This document shows, in pieces, positions 56,233 through 64,000 of a stretch of 64,000 nt of DNA. The notes below the pieces were generated by a model that saw only the letters and a program-made list of their open reading frames with translations, made no database searches and was not told the DNA's origin. The stretch's first letter is position 1. Every line of letters starts with the position of its first letter. Position numbers and translations under genes: made by a program. The DNA lies in the NCBI RefSeq assembly GCF_000972385.1, contig NZ_JXTE01000037.1:18181-82180 (forward strand), written 5' to 3'. This DNA comes from Streptomyces sp. WM6386. Lineage in GTDB: Bacteria > Actinomycetota > Actinomycetes > Streptomycetales > Streptomycetaceae.

Positions 56233-57330
56233 TCAGCCCTTGGTCGTGCACTTGGGCAGGGCGGCGGTGTCGCCGGAGCGGATGTCGTCGAGGGCGCCGA
56301 GGGCGTCCTCGATGGTCTTCACCTTGACCAGCGTGAGCCCGCCGGGGGTGTCCTTGGCGGCGGCCGCGCAGTTGTCGGCGGGCGTGAGGAAGTACTGGGC
56401 GCCCTTGTCGCGGGCGCCGACGGTCTTCATCTCGATGCCGCCGATCGGGCCGACCTTGCCGTCGTCGTCGATGGTGCCGGTGCCGGCCACGAACTTGCCG
56501 CCGGTGAGGCTGCCCGGGGTGAGCTTGTCGTAGATGCCGAGCGCGAACATGAGCCCGGCACTCGGCCCTCCGACGTCGGCGAGCTTGATGTCGATGGTGA
56601 ACGGGAAGGTGTGGTCGGTCCCGGCGGAGATCCCGACGATCGCGCGCTTCTCGCCGTCGTCGTCGGACGCCTTGGTCGTGACGGTCACGTCCTCGGTCCT
56701 GGTCGCCGTCCGCTGTTCCTTCTCGGCGGCGGCCTGCTCCTTGGCGGGCACGATGGTGAAGACGACCTTCTCGCCGGTCTTGTGCTTGGTGACCAGCTCG
56801 GCGACGTCGGCGGGCTCCTTGACGGTGGTCCCGTCGACGGCCTTGATGACGTCGCCGGCGTGCAGCCTGCCCTCGGCCGGGGAGTCCTTGACGACCGTGG
56901 AGACGATCACGAAGGACTTCACGGGGACGTCCAGCTCCTTCAGGGCGGCGACCTTGGCGCTCTCCTGGGACTGGCTGAACTCCTCGGCGTTCTCCTGGGT
57001 GGACTGTTCCTCGGTCTTGCCGTCCGGGTACAGCGTGTCGTGCGGCACGACCTTGTTGTCGTGCGCGAGCCACCCGTACACGGCCTCGACGATGTTCATC
57101 TTGTAGTCGGCGCTGGTGACCCGGACGGTGGTCATGTTCAGATGCCCGCTCGTGGCGTACGTCTTCCGGCCGGAGATCTGGAGCACCGGCTCGCCGTCGT
57201 GATCGCCCAGGGTGTTCACCGTCGGCCCCGGGGACATCTCCGCGTACGGCACGGGGATCAACACACCCGCGCACAGGAGCGCGATCAGCATCAGGGTGGA
57301 GGCGAGCATCGTCGCGGTGCGGCGTGGCAT
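56233..57330 (-). CDS. YlbL-type membrane-anchored PDZ/Lon-like (S16) serine protease
   Basis: 365 residues. An N-terminal signal anchor (about 8-30) is followed by a PDZ domain around 140-195 (SPAEGRLHAGDVIKAVDG) and a Lon proteolytic domain around 230-350. The Ser-Lys dyad is S257 in GGPSAGLMF and K302 in GIEMKTVGA, 45 residues apart as in Lon. It lacks the AAA+ module and would act outside or at the membrane. Pairing with UPF0182 and PPA1309 genes is conserved. The start is the ATG at 57330. Confidence 0.92.
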   Translation of the reverse strand: MPRRTATMLASTLMLIALLCAGVLIPVPYAEMSPGPTVNTLGDHDGEPVLQISGRKTYATSGHLNMTTVRVTSADYKMNIVEAVYGWLAHDNKVVPHDTLYPDGKTEEQSTQENAEEFSQSQESAKVAALKELDVPVKSFVIVSTVVKDSPAEGRLHAGDVIKAVDGTTVKEPADVAELVTKHKTGEKVVFTIVPAKEQAAAEKEQRTATRTEDVTVTTKASDDDGEKRAIVGISAGTDHTFPFTIDIKLADVGGPSAGLMFALGIYDKLTPGSLTGGKFVAGTGTIDDDGKVGPIGGIEMKTVGARDKGAQYFLTPADNCAAAAKDTPGGLTLVKVKTIEDALGALDDIRSGDTAALPKCTTKG

Positions 57331-57388
57331 GCCACGACAGTACGGGACGCCCCTGTCAGTGACCCGTCAGGGCTGCCTCAGGACTGTC

Positions 57389-57544
57389 TCAGGGTTGCTT
57401 CTCCATGGCCTTGCGGAACCGGGCGTACCCGTCCAGCTCGGGCCCGTCGCTGCGTGTACTGCGGGTCCGGTTGGCCCAACTGCCCCATAGACCTGCGCCG
57501 ATCGCAGCCAAAAGCGGAATCAGCAACCAGGCGAGCGCCGCCAT
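57389..57544 (-). CDS. Small single-pass membrane protein (51 residues)
   Basis: Too short for standard ORF lists. It begins at an ATG at 57544 preceded by GGGAGGAC, encodes one hydrophobic helix (about residues 4-23, LAWLLIPLLAAIGAGLWGSW) and ends in a charged tail with GYARFRKAMEK. The frame is open, has typical GC3 codon use and a good ribosome site. Similar short proteins lie between YlbL and MoaE genes in Streptomyces as I recall. The function is unknown. Confidence 0.7.
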   Translation of the reverse strand: MAALAWLLIPLLAAIGAGLWGSWANRTRSTRSDGPELDGYARFRKAMEKQP

Positions 57545-57662
57545 GCTGTCCTCCCAACCCCGGTGCGCGACCGCAACTGACTGATCAGCAGATTAACCAT
57601 CCGCACTGACAACGCTCACGCCATGGGTGCGGTTACGCAACCGGAGAGGAGAGAAGGAAGGA

Positions 57663-57712
57663 TTCAGCAGGCGCCGACCCGAGAGGCAGTGGGCTTCAGC
57701 AGGCGCCGACCC
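57663..57712. repeat. 18-bp direct repeat at the moaE 3' end
   Basis: TTCAGCAGGCGCCGACCC occurs at 57663-57680 and 57695-57712. The second copy contains the moaE stop and last codons; the first is just beyond it. It looks like a small tandem duplication. Confidence 0.8.
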
Positions 57713-58157
57713 ACTCCTCGGTGCCGTCGGAGAACTTCTGATGCTTCCAGATCGGCACTTCGTGCTTGAGGTCGTCGATCAGCTTCCGGCAGGCCTCGAA
57801 GGCCTCCCCGCGATGCGGACAGGACACGGCGACGACGACGGCGAGATCCCCGACGCTCAGATCCCCCACGCGATGCACCGCGGCCAGCGCCCGCACGGGG
57901 TACTCGGCGACGACCTTCTCCGCGATCCGCCGCATCTCCGCCTCGGCATTCGGGTGACACGAATACCCGAGTTCGTCGACGTCGGCTCCGCCGTCGTGAT
58001 TGCGCACGGTCCCCACGAACAGCGCGGTCCCCCCGGCCGCGTCGTCCCCGACGGCCTTGAAGACCTCGTCCAGGGAGAGCGCGGTCTCGCGAATGGCGAT
58101 GAGCTTGATCGCGTCCTGCGCGCCCCGCTCACCGGGGTGGTCGTCGATGGCTGCCAT
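57696..58157 (-). CDS. moaE: Molybdopterin synthase catalytic subunit MoaE
   Basis: 153 residues. MoaE inserts sulfur into cyclic pyranopterin to make molybdopterin. The family landmarks are GTVRNHDGG near 49-57 (active-site Arg), HRVGDLSVGDLAVVVAVSCPHR near 95-116, and a late KHEVPIWKHQKF near 130-141 with the catalytic Lys pair. The start is the ATG at 58157 after GATGGGGG. It is not next to other moa genes here. Confidence 0.93.
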   Translation of the reverse strand: MAAIDDHPGERGAQDAIKLIAIRETALSLDEVFKAVGDDAAGGTALFVGTVRNHDGGADVDELGYSCHPNAEAEMRRIAEKVVAEYPVRALAAVHRVGDLSVGDLAVVVAVSCPHRGEAFEACRKLIDDLKHEVPIWKHQKFSDGTEEWVGAC

Positions 58158-58259
58158 GCCCCCATCGTGCCCCATGTCTGTGACCACACGGAATAGCGTG
58201 ATCGCCCGGCACGCGCGCGGGGGCGTTTGGAGTCTCCTACAGGGCTGAGCCTCCCGGCC

Positions 58260-59372
58260 TCAGATCCGCCGGCGAGCCTTCCGGGCCCGCCGCACCACGG
58301 CCGCCGCGCCCAGCAGCGCCACCGTCGCGCCCGCGGCACCCGCCGCCGTCGCGTCCTTGCGACCCAGTCGGCGTCCCACGACGGTGTGCCGTCCGGAGAC
58401 CTCCTCCAGCAGCTCCGCGAGGACCTCCTCGTTGGTCCACTGCGGCCGCCATCCGGCGTCGTGGAGCCGGCTGCCGCTCACCACCCAGGGGTACATCGTG
58501 TAGGCGAGATCCCCGGCCGGAGACGGCGTGAGCCCGATCCGGTGCAGCCGGGCCGCCGCCCCCAGCGCCACGGCCGACGGCAGCTCCATCCGCCGGATCC
58601 CGCTGAGCTCCTCGACCTCCTCCTGCTCCAGCCATCCGTCACAGCCGACGGCGAGCTCGCCCTCGACCTTCTCCAGGACGGCGTACTCCAGAGCACTGCA
58701 CAGATCCTCGACGTGGCAGAACTGCCAGGCGGGCCGGGAGCCGGCCACGACCAGCAGCCGCGGTGACTCGAAGTACCTGGTCAGCGCGGTGTCAGTGCCT
58801 CCGACGAGGACAGCGGGCCGCACCACGGTGACATTCAGCCCGGGGTGCGCCCGCGGAGCGCGCCGCGCGAGCCGCTCGACCTCCAGCAGATCCCCGACCC
58901 CGGTCGCCTCCGCGGTCGCCCGCAGCTCCGCGTCCTCGGACAGTGGCAGCTCGTTGTCCGGAAGGGCGCCGTAGACCATGGCGGAGGTGCACAGCACGAC
59001 CCGGTGCACGCCGGCCGCGGCCGCGGCGGTCAGCACGGTCTGCGTACCGCGCACGTTGTAGGCCGTACGGGCGGCCCCGTCGGTCTCCAGATCGAGATCG
59101 AGCGCCAGGTGCACCACGACGTCCGCGCCCCGCAGCTTCTCCGCGATCGCCGGATCCCGCACATCCAGGATGTGCCACTGTGCCGCCGCGCACTCGCCTC
59201 GCCGCTCGTCGATGGCGATGACCTGCTTGATCTCCTCCGAAGCGGCGAGCCGCTCGGTGAGCAGCGCGCCGACACCGGCGGCGGCGCCGGTCACGGCGAC
59301 GACGGGCCCGCGCAGGCCGGGATGGGTTGACTGGTTTCGCGCTGCGCGAACCTGTGGATCAGGGGAACTCAC
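58260..59372 (-). CDS. NAD-dependent epimerase/dehydratase (extended SDR)
   Basis: 370 residues. The Rossmann motif VTGAAAGVGALL is near 26-37, followed by DVRDP and a HLALDLD core. The active-site strand reads CTSAMVYGA near 120, so the Tyr is present in MVYG, but the usual K four residues later is not obvious. A C-terminal tail of about 50 residues is hydrophobic and then Arg-rich (ATVALLGAAAVVRRARKARRR), probably a membrane anchor. The start is the GTG at 59372 after GGGAG. The substrate is unknown. Confidence 0.82.
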   Translation of the reverse strand: MSSPDPQVRAARNQSTHPGLRGPVVAVTGAAAGVGALLTERLAASEEIKQVIAIDERRGECAAAQWHILDVRDPAIAEKLRGADVVVHLALDLDLETDGAARTAYNVRGTQTVLTAAAAAGVHRVVLCTSAMVYGALPDNELPLSEDAELRATAEATGVGDLLEVERLARRAPRAHPGLNVTVVRPAVLVGGTDTALTRYFESPRLLVVAGSRPAWQFCHVEDLCSALEYAVLEKVEGELAVGCDGWLEQEEVEELSGIRRMELPSAVALGAAARLHRIGLTPSPAGDLAYTMYPWVVSGSRLHDAGWRPQWTNEEVLAELLEEVSGRHTVVGRRLGRKDATAAGAAGATVALLGAAAVVRRARKARRRI

Positions 59373-59565
59373 CGGGCGTCTCCCGCGGTTGTCTTCAGTA
59401 CGGGCGCGAGTGACGCGTACGTACCAGGTGGCATCCATCCTGCCGCAGGCCGACAGTCGGCGGAGCACCGAGGCCCGATCCGCCCACGGTGTCTAGGCTG
59501 GGTGGTGTTATCGGGCAGTCGCGCCGTCGGAGAGAAACCGGCGGCCTTACCAGCCGAGGAATCCC

Positions 59566-61014
59566 GTGAGTGACACCCCATTCGGATTCGGCCTTCCGCC
59601 GGAGGAGCCGGACGACGGCGACGAGGGCAAGAAGAAGGACCAGCAGAGCGGTGGTGGTCAGGGCCCGGCCAACCCGTTCGGTTTCGGCGGGCTGCCCGGA
59701 GCAGGCGGCTTCGGTGCCCCTGGTGCCGACAACCCGTTCGCTGCCATGTTCGGTTCCCTGAACCCCAACGACCTGGGCGCCGCGTTCCAGCAGCTGGGCC
59801 AGATGCTCTCGTACGAGGGCGGCCCGGTGAACTGGGACATGGCCAAGCAGATCGCCCGCCAGACGGTCTCCCAGGGCACCGCCGACGGCACGAAGGACGC
59901 GAGCGTCGGCCCCGCCGAGCGCACCGCGGTCGAGGAGGCCGTCCGCCTGGCCGACCTGTGGCTCGACGACGCGACGTCCCTGCCGTCCGGCGCGGGCTCC
60001 GCCGTGGCGTGGTCCCGCGCGGAGTGGGTCGAGGCGACCCTGCCCGCGTGGAAGGAGCTCGTCGACCCGGTCGCCGAGCGCGTCGGCACCGCCATGGGCG
60101 ACGTGCTGCCGGAGGAGATGCAGGCCATGGCCGGCCCGCTGATCGGCATGATGCGCTCGATGGGCGGCGCCATGTTCGGCACGCAGATCGGGCAGGCCGT
60201 CGGTGTGCTGGCGGGCGAGGTCGTCGGCTCGACCGACATCGGTCTGCCGCTGGGCCCGGCCGGCAAGGCCGCGCTGCTGCCGCTCAACATCGAGGCGTTC
60301 GGCAAGGACCTGGGCGTGGCGCAGGACGAGGTGCGGCTGTATCTCGCGCTGCGCGAGGCCGCCCACCAGCGTCTCTTCACGCACGTGCCGTGGCTGCGCT
60401 CGCATCTGTTCGGCGCGGTCGACGGGTATGCGCGCGGCATCAAGGTCGACACCGCCAAGCTCGAGGACGTGGTCGGCCAGTTCGACCCGCAGAACCCCGA
60501 GCAGCTGCAGGACGCTCTCCAGCAGGGCATGTTCCAGCCGGAGGACACGCCCGAGCAGAAGGCGGCCCTGGCCCGTCTGGAGACGGCTCTGGCGCTCGTC
60601 GAGGGCTGGGTGGACGCGGTGGTCCACGCGGCCGCGAAGCCGCGTCTGTCGTCCGCGGACGCGCTGCGCGAGACCCTGCGCCGCCGTCGCGCCTCGGGCG
60701 GCCCGGCCGAGCAGACCTTCGCCACGCTGATCGGCCTGGAGCTGCGCCCCCGCCGGCTGCGGGACGCCTCCCGTCTGTGGGCCTCACTCACGGACGCGCG
60801 CGGTGTCGACGGCCGGGACGGTCTGTGGGCCCACCCGGACATGCTCCCGACCGCCTCCGACCTGGACGACCCGGACGGCTTCGTGCACCGCGAGCAGCTG
60901 GACTTCTCCGAGCTGGACAAGATGCTCGGCGAGGCGGCCGGCGGCTCCGCCGAGAAGCCGAACCTGCACAAGGACGACTCCCAGGACAGCGAAAAGGGCG
61001 ACGACACCGAGTGA
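59566..61014 (+). CDS. DUF2342 / zincin-like family protein
   Basis: 482 residues. The N-terminal 80 residues are low-complexity Gly/Pro/Phe/Asn. The central domain carries the family block ALREAAHQRLFTHVPWLR near 262-279, annotated as zinc-dependent metalloprotease by family, but there is no HExxH; the nearest is EAAHQ. The Asp/Glu/Lys C-terminal tail is acidic. The function is unproven. The start is the GTG at 59566. It overlaps the Nudix gene by GTGA. Confidence 0.82.
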   Translation: MSDTPFGFGLPPEEPDDGDEGKKKDQQSGGGQGPANPFGFGGLPGAGGFGAPGADNPFAAMFGSLNPNDLGAAFQQLGQMLSYEGGPVNWDMAKQIARQTVSQGTADGTKDASVGPAERTAVEEAVRLADLWLDDATSLPSGAGSAVAWSRAEWVEATLPAWKELVDPVAERVGTAMGDVLPEEMQAMAGPLIGMMRSMGGAMFGTQIGQAVGVLAGEVVGSTDIGLPLGPAGKAALLPLNIEAFGKDLGVAQDEVRLYLALREAAHQRLFTHVPWLRSHLFGAVDGYARGIKVDTAKLEDVVGQFDPQNPEQLQDALQQGMFQPEDTPEQKAALARLETALALVEGWVDAVVHAAAKPRLSSADALRETLRRRRASGGPAEQTFATLIGLELRPRRLRDASRLWASLTDARGVDGRDGLWAHPDMLPTASDLDDPDGFVHREQLDFSELDKMLGEAAGGSAEKPNLHKDDSQDSEKGDDTE

Positions 61015-61532
61015 GCCTTCACGACGACGCGGTCCTCGTCCTGAAGGGGTACGAGGACCAGGAGGAGCTGCGCCAGACCTACCTGGACCACTTGGCCGCA
61101 CACCCGGACGGAATGTGGAAGGCCTGCCAAGCGGGTCATGTCACGGCGAGCGCGCTGGTGATCGACCCGTCGCGCGGGCGGGTGCTGCTCACACTCCACA
61201 GGAAGCTGCGGATGTGGCTCCAGATGGGCGGCCACTGCGAGCCGGGGGACATCTCCCTGGCGGCGGCGGCCCTGCGGGAGGCCACGGAGGAGTCGGGCAT
61301 CACCGGGCTGACACGGCTCCCGGGCGGCCCGGTGCGGCTGGATCGCCATCCGATCCCGGCCCCCTGCCACTGGCACTTCGACGTCCAGTACGCGGCGCTG
61401 GCCCCGGCCGGGACCGTGGAGGTGATCAGCGACGAGTCCCTGGACCTGCGCTGGTTCTCCTACGCCGAAGTCGCGGACGTGGCGGACGACTCGGTCGTAC
61501 GCCTGATGGAAGCAACGCGCGCGAGGCTGTGA
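61011..61532 (+). CDS. Nudix hydrolase
   Basis: 173 residues. The Nudix box appears as GGHCEPGDISLAAAALREATEESGI near 79-103. Compared with GX5EX7REUXEEXGU the first Glu is Asp and there is one extra spacer residue, a variation common in this subgroup; REATEES is intact. It would hydrolyse a nucleoside-diphosphate-linked substrate. The start GTG at 61011 overlaps the DUF2342 stop, so the two are coupled. It converges on the AIM24 operon over a perfect 13-bp terminator stem. Confidence 0.9.
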   Translation: MSLHDDAVLVLKGYEDQEELRQTYLDHLAAHPDGMWKACQAGHVTASALVIDPSRGRVLLTLHRKLRMWLQMGGHCEPGDISLAAAALREATEESGITGLTRLPGGPVRLDRHPIPAPCHWHFDVQYAALAPAGTVEVISDESLDLRWFSYAEVADVADDSVVRLMEATRARL

Positions 61533-61537
61533 ACGGG

Positions 61538-61570
61538 TAAGGGGCGACCTCCATAGAAGGTCGCCCCTTA
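61538..61570. terminator. Bidirectional terminator between Nudix and AIM24 genes
   Basis: Perfect 13-bp stem TAAGGGGCGACCT/AGGTCGCCCCTTA with a CCATAGA loop. Confidence 0.9.
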
Positions 61571-61602
61571 CGTAAGCCGGTCGGTCGCGCCGCGCGGAGC
61601 GG

Positions 61603-62358
61603 TCAGCTCCAGGCGTTGCCCTGGTTCTGGCCGCGCGCCCCCTGCTGCCCCACCCCGTACTGCGCGGCGAGGCCGGAGCCGATCTGGGCGTTCTGCGGTG
61701 GCAGCAGCTCGCTGGGCTGGACGATCGCGTAACCGCTGCCCATGAAGCTGAGCTCCCAGCCCTCACCGGTGTTGCCCCGGCGCCTGAACACCCCGGAGGA
61801 ATGCGTCTGGGCCTGCATCTGGACGCGCAGCGAGGTCGACCAGGCGACGATCGCGTCGGCGTCGCAGTTGACGTACTTGTCGGGCGTCACCTGCATCATC
61901 AGCGGAGCGCCGGAGGTCATGAGGGCGACCTTGCCGCGGCCGGTGATGTTGAGCTGGTACTTCCCGGAGCCGGAGATGCCGTAGAGGCTGTCGACGGCGA
62001 TGACCTCGTGGTGCAGCGACGAGTCCATGGCGAGGACATAGTTGCTGTCGACGGTCAGCCCGTCCTGCTCCACATCCACCAGATGGACGTGCTGCTTGAG
62101 ATTGGCGAGATAGACCGTGCCCTGCCCGTGGCAGCGCATGAGATCGAGGCCCTCGCCGGTCCGCGCACGCGCGCGTCCCTGCTGGTTGCTCTGGTACTCG
62201 GCGTCGAACTCCATCAGGCCCTGGTAGGCGACCATCGTGCCCTTGCGGGCGAGGATGTCGTCGTGGCCCTCCAGGGTGACGCGGAGCATCTGCTTGTTCT
62301 GCAGGCTCCAGCGGTCCTGGGTCTGCTGGTCGTTGTAGGCGAAAAGCGGACTCTGCAT
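61603..62358 (-). CDS. AIM24 family (TIGR00266/DUF124) protein, third of three
   Basis: 251 residues, AIM24 beta-sandwich. Typical strands: RKGTMVAYQGLMEFD near 39-53 and GEGLDLMRCHGQGTVYLA near 71-88, and a late VAWSTSLRVQMQAQ. The C-terminal 25 residues are Gln/Gly/Asn-rich. In yeast Aim24 is mitochondrial; bacterial members have no settled function. The start is the ATG at 62358. It is the last gene of a tandem array, 17 bp after its neighbour. Confidence 0.85.
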   Translation of the reverse strand: MQSPLFAYNDQQTQDRWSLQNKQMLRVTLEGHDDILARKGTMVAYQGLMEFDAEYQSNQQGRARARTGEGLDLMRCHGQGTVYLANLKQHVHLVDVEQDGLTVDSNYVLAMDSSLHHEVIAVDSLYGISGSGKYQLNITGRGKVALMTSGAPLMMQVTPDKYVNCDADAIVAWSTSLRVQMQAQTHSSGVFRRRGNTGEGWELSFMGSGYAIVQPSELLPPQNAQIGSGLAAQYGVGQQGARGQNQGNAWS

Positions 62359-62375
62359 GACGTTCTGGCTCCCCC

Positions 62376-63056
62376 TCAGCCCCGGACCCGGAGGCGGTCG
62401 GTGCTGTCCTCGCTGGGCTGGACGACGACGATGCCCTGGCCCGAGAAGGCCATCTGATAGGCCTCACCGCTGCCCCGGCCGATGAGCGACTGCGCCTTGA
62501 AGCTGCGCTTGCCCTTCACCTTGAGGTTCGGGGACCAGGCGACGAGCGCGTCGGGGTCGACGTAGGTCTCGTCCTCGCCGCCGCCGCAGTCGACGACGAT
62601 CGGCTTGCCCCGGGAGGTCAGAGCGACCCAGCCCTGCCCGGAGATCTTGGTGTTCCACAGTCCCTGCCCGGCGAACTTCGCCAGGCCCTTCACGCGCTCG
62701 ACACCCCAGGTGAGGTGTGCGTCGAAGGCGAGCAGGTTGGTGGCGTTGACGGAGATGCCGTCGCCGTTGAGGTTGATGACGACCACGTTGGCGCCGTAGT
62801 CGGCGAGATAGAGCAGTCCGTCGCCGGTGCACTTCATCAGGGGCGCGCCCTCGCCGGTCATCCAGTCCTTGGCGATCTGGCGCACGGCCGGCGGGTTGGG
62901 CTCGTACTGGACGAACCCTTCGTAGGCGACCATCGAGCCCACGCGCGCGAAGAGGTCGTTCCCGGTCTGCATGGCGATCTTCGCCATGTGGTTGCCGTGG
63001 TTCTCCATGCGGGCCGAGACGGGTGCGGGAGCGAAGCCCGCGAGTGGCTGGTTCAT
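62376..63056 (-). CDS. AIM24 family protein, second of three
   Basis: 226 residues. It shares VGSMVAYEGFVQYE near 37-50, EGAPLMKCTGDGLLYLADYG near 70-89 and DALVAWSPNLKVKGKRSF with its two neighbours. No signal peptide or transmembrane helix. The start is the ATG at 63056. Clearly paralogous to the flanking genes and probably co-transcribed with them. Confidence 0.87.
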   Translation of the reverse strand: MNQPLAGFAPAPVSARMENHGNHMAKIAMQTGNDLFARVGSMVAYEGFVQYEPNPPAVRQIAKDWMTGEGAPLMKCTGDGLLYLADYGANVVVINLNGDGISVNATNLLAFDAHLTWGVERVKGLAKFAGQGLWNTKISGQGWVALTSRGKPIVVDCGGGEDETYVDPDALVAWSPNLKVKGKRSFKAQSLIGRGSGEAYQMAFSGQGIVVVQPSEDSTDRLRVRG

Positions 63057-63067
63057 GACGGACTCCC

Positions 63068-64000
63068 TCAGATCTCGTACGGCTGGACGACGATGAAGTT
63101 GCCGGGCGCGGCCCGGAACTGCAGGTTGACGCTTTCCCCGGTGTCGCCCGGGTAGGCGTTGCGCCGCATCCGGACCTGGCTGGAGACGACCACCTGGGCG
63201 GCGGACGACCAGGCGACCACGGCGTTGGCGTCGGCGAACGTCGTGGGCGTCACCGGCAGCACCACGGGCGTGCCGTGCGTCTTGAGGACGATCGTGCCGG
63301 TGCCCTGGAACAGCATCGTGAACAGCGCGCCGCCCGGGATGCCATGTCCTTCGATACGGCGGACCTCGTACTGGAGGCTCTCGTCGAAGGCGAGGACGTT
63401 CTCGGCGGAGACACAGATGCCGTCGCCCTGGAGTTCGATGGGGTGCAGCATCGTGGAGTTCTCGGCGAGGAAGACCTGACCCTGGCCGGTGCAGCGCATC
63501 AGCTGCATCTCCTGGCCGGTCGCGTTGCCGACGACCCGGCCGGCGAAGCCCGCGCCCTTGTAGCTGAAGTCGACCTTGCCCTGGTAGAGCACCATGCTGC
63601 CCTGCCGGGCCAGCACGGGGTGCCCGCCGACGCCGAGGTCGACGCGGACGAGCTTCTTGTTCTGCTGTGTCCAGCGCTGACCGGTGGGCGTCTCCTTGAA
63701 CTGCTGGAGAGCGCCGGCGACCCCGGCGGCCTGGGGTGCGCCCTGCGGTACGCCCTGGGGCGCTCCGTAGGGGGCCTGCTGGCCCGGGACCTGGCCGTAC
63801 GGAGGCTGCTGACCGTAGCCCGGGGGCGGGGTCGGCTGGCCGTAGCCGGGCGGCGGGCCAGGTGCCTGGGGCGCCTGCGGGGCCTGGGGCTGGGCGCCGT
63901 AGCCGGGCGGCGGGGCGGGCTGGCCGTACTGGGGCTGCTGCGGCTGGCCGTAGGGCGCGGGAGCCGGGGCCGGGGGCGGTACGGGGGCGCCGCCGGGCGG
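63068..64000 (-). CDS. AIM24 family protein with N-terminal PGYGQ-rich region, 5' truncated by window edge
   Basis: The frame is open from 63068 to the right edge (311 codons), so the true start is outside. The C-terminal 200 residues are AIM24 (RQGSMVLYQGKVDF, AWSSAAQVVVSSQ, NFIVVQPYEI). Before it runs a roughly 90-residue low-complexity linker of Pro, Gly, Tyr and Gln with repeated PPPGYGQP units. Proteins of this kind in Streptomyces often carry a TerD-type domain further upstream, which cannot be checked here. It is the first gene of the three-gene array. Confidence 0.85.
   Translation of the reverse strand, partial: PPGGAPVPPPAPAPAPYGQPQQPQYGQPAPPPGYGAQPQAPQAPQAPGPPPGYGQPTPPPGYGQQPPYGQVPGQQAPYGAPQGVPQGAPQAAGVAGALQQFKETPTGQRWTQQNKKLVRVDLGVGGHPVLARQGSMVLYQGKVDFSYKGAGFAGRVVGNATGQEMQLMRCTGQGQVFLAENSTMLHPIELQGDGICVSAENVLAFDESLQYEVRRIEGHGIPGGALFTMLFQGTGTIVLKTHGTPVVLPVTPTTFADANAVVAWSSAAQVVVSSQVRMRRNAYPGDTGESVNLQFRAAPGNFIVVQPYEI

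Overview
The window is a high-GC, gene-dense piece of an actinobacterial chromosome, almost certainly Streptomyces. The evidence is the DasR/chitooligosaccharide locus, a WhiB-like protein, sigH with its anti-sigma factor, sigR-rsrA, the albaflavenone gene pair (epi-isozizaene synthase and CYP170), and frequent GTG starts with ATGA/GTGA stop-start overlaps. As far as I can recall, the gene order follows the core-chromosome segment around SCO5204-SCO5244 of S. coelicolor, read in the opposite direction, with a few insertions. No integrase, transposase, prophage or CRISPR array was seen.

Layout. 1-1658: a family 2B encapsulin shell gene with an inserted cyclic-nucleotide-binding-like domain, followed by the start of a probable polyprenyl-transferase cargo gene cut by the window edge. 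1943-5432: a PGRP/amidase, a PLP-dependent deaminase, a Na+/H+ antiporter and a UBP-type zinc finger protein. 5692-11018: the stress sigma factor SigH and its anti-sigma factor, a lipid kinase, WblE and a PdtaS-like histidine kinase. 11481-12970: a divergent tetR/SDR pair that looks like an insertion. 13138-19890: nagB, dasD (GH3), dasC, dasB, dasA and dasR, with several DasR-type operators (dre). 20080-25026: two monocarboxylate-type transport units (cstA-ybdD and DUF3311-SSS symporter) and a GNAT enzyme. 25037-30458: class Ia ribonucleotide reductase nrdAB preceded by two NrdR-type boxes and a B12 riboswitch, a lipoprotein, a small membrane protein and an AraC/GATase regulator (probable nrdS). 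30463-32921: CYP170 and epi-isozizaene synthase, overlapping by 4 bp. 33212-37871: peptide deformylase, a TPR protein and two HD-domain membrane proteins. 38000-40722: rsrA, sigR, an alpha/beta hydrolase and an SRAP protein. 40827-46673: M50-like membrane protease, aroA, rsgA, SMR transporter, TetR, hisN and a CBS protein. 46803-50108: a Fur regulator and a NitT/TauT-type ABC importer. 50157-52423: two identical initiator tRNAs around a SEL1-repeat gene. 52483-64000: UPF0182 membrane protein, a PPA1309-like protein, a YlbL-type PDZ/Lon protease, a hidden 51-residue membrane peptide, moaE, an SDR epimerase, a DUF2342 protein, a Nudix hydrolase, and three tandem AIM24 genes, the first running off the right edge.

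How the genes work together. The das/nag block imports and trims chitin-derived sugars to fructose-6-phosphate under DasR. nrdAB supplies deoxyribonucleotides when cobalamin is scarce, apparently under dual control by NrdR and B12. SigR-RsrA and SigH-anti-sigma are two separate stress modules (thiol-oxidative, and osmotic/developmental).

The least conventional features are the encapsulin/prenyltransferase locus, an orphan dre in a gene-less 460-bp gap, five copies of a roughly 60-bp intergenic repeat, a Shine-Dalgarno-sequestering hairpin after nrdB, a 39-bp repeat tract between the two HD genes, and the AIM24 triplet.
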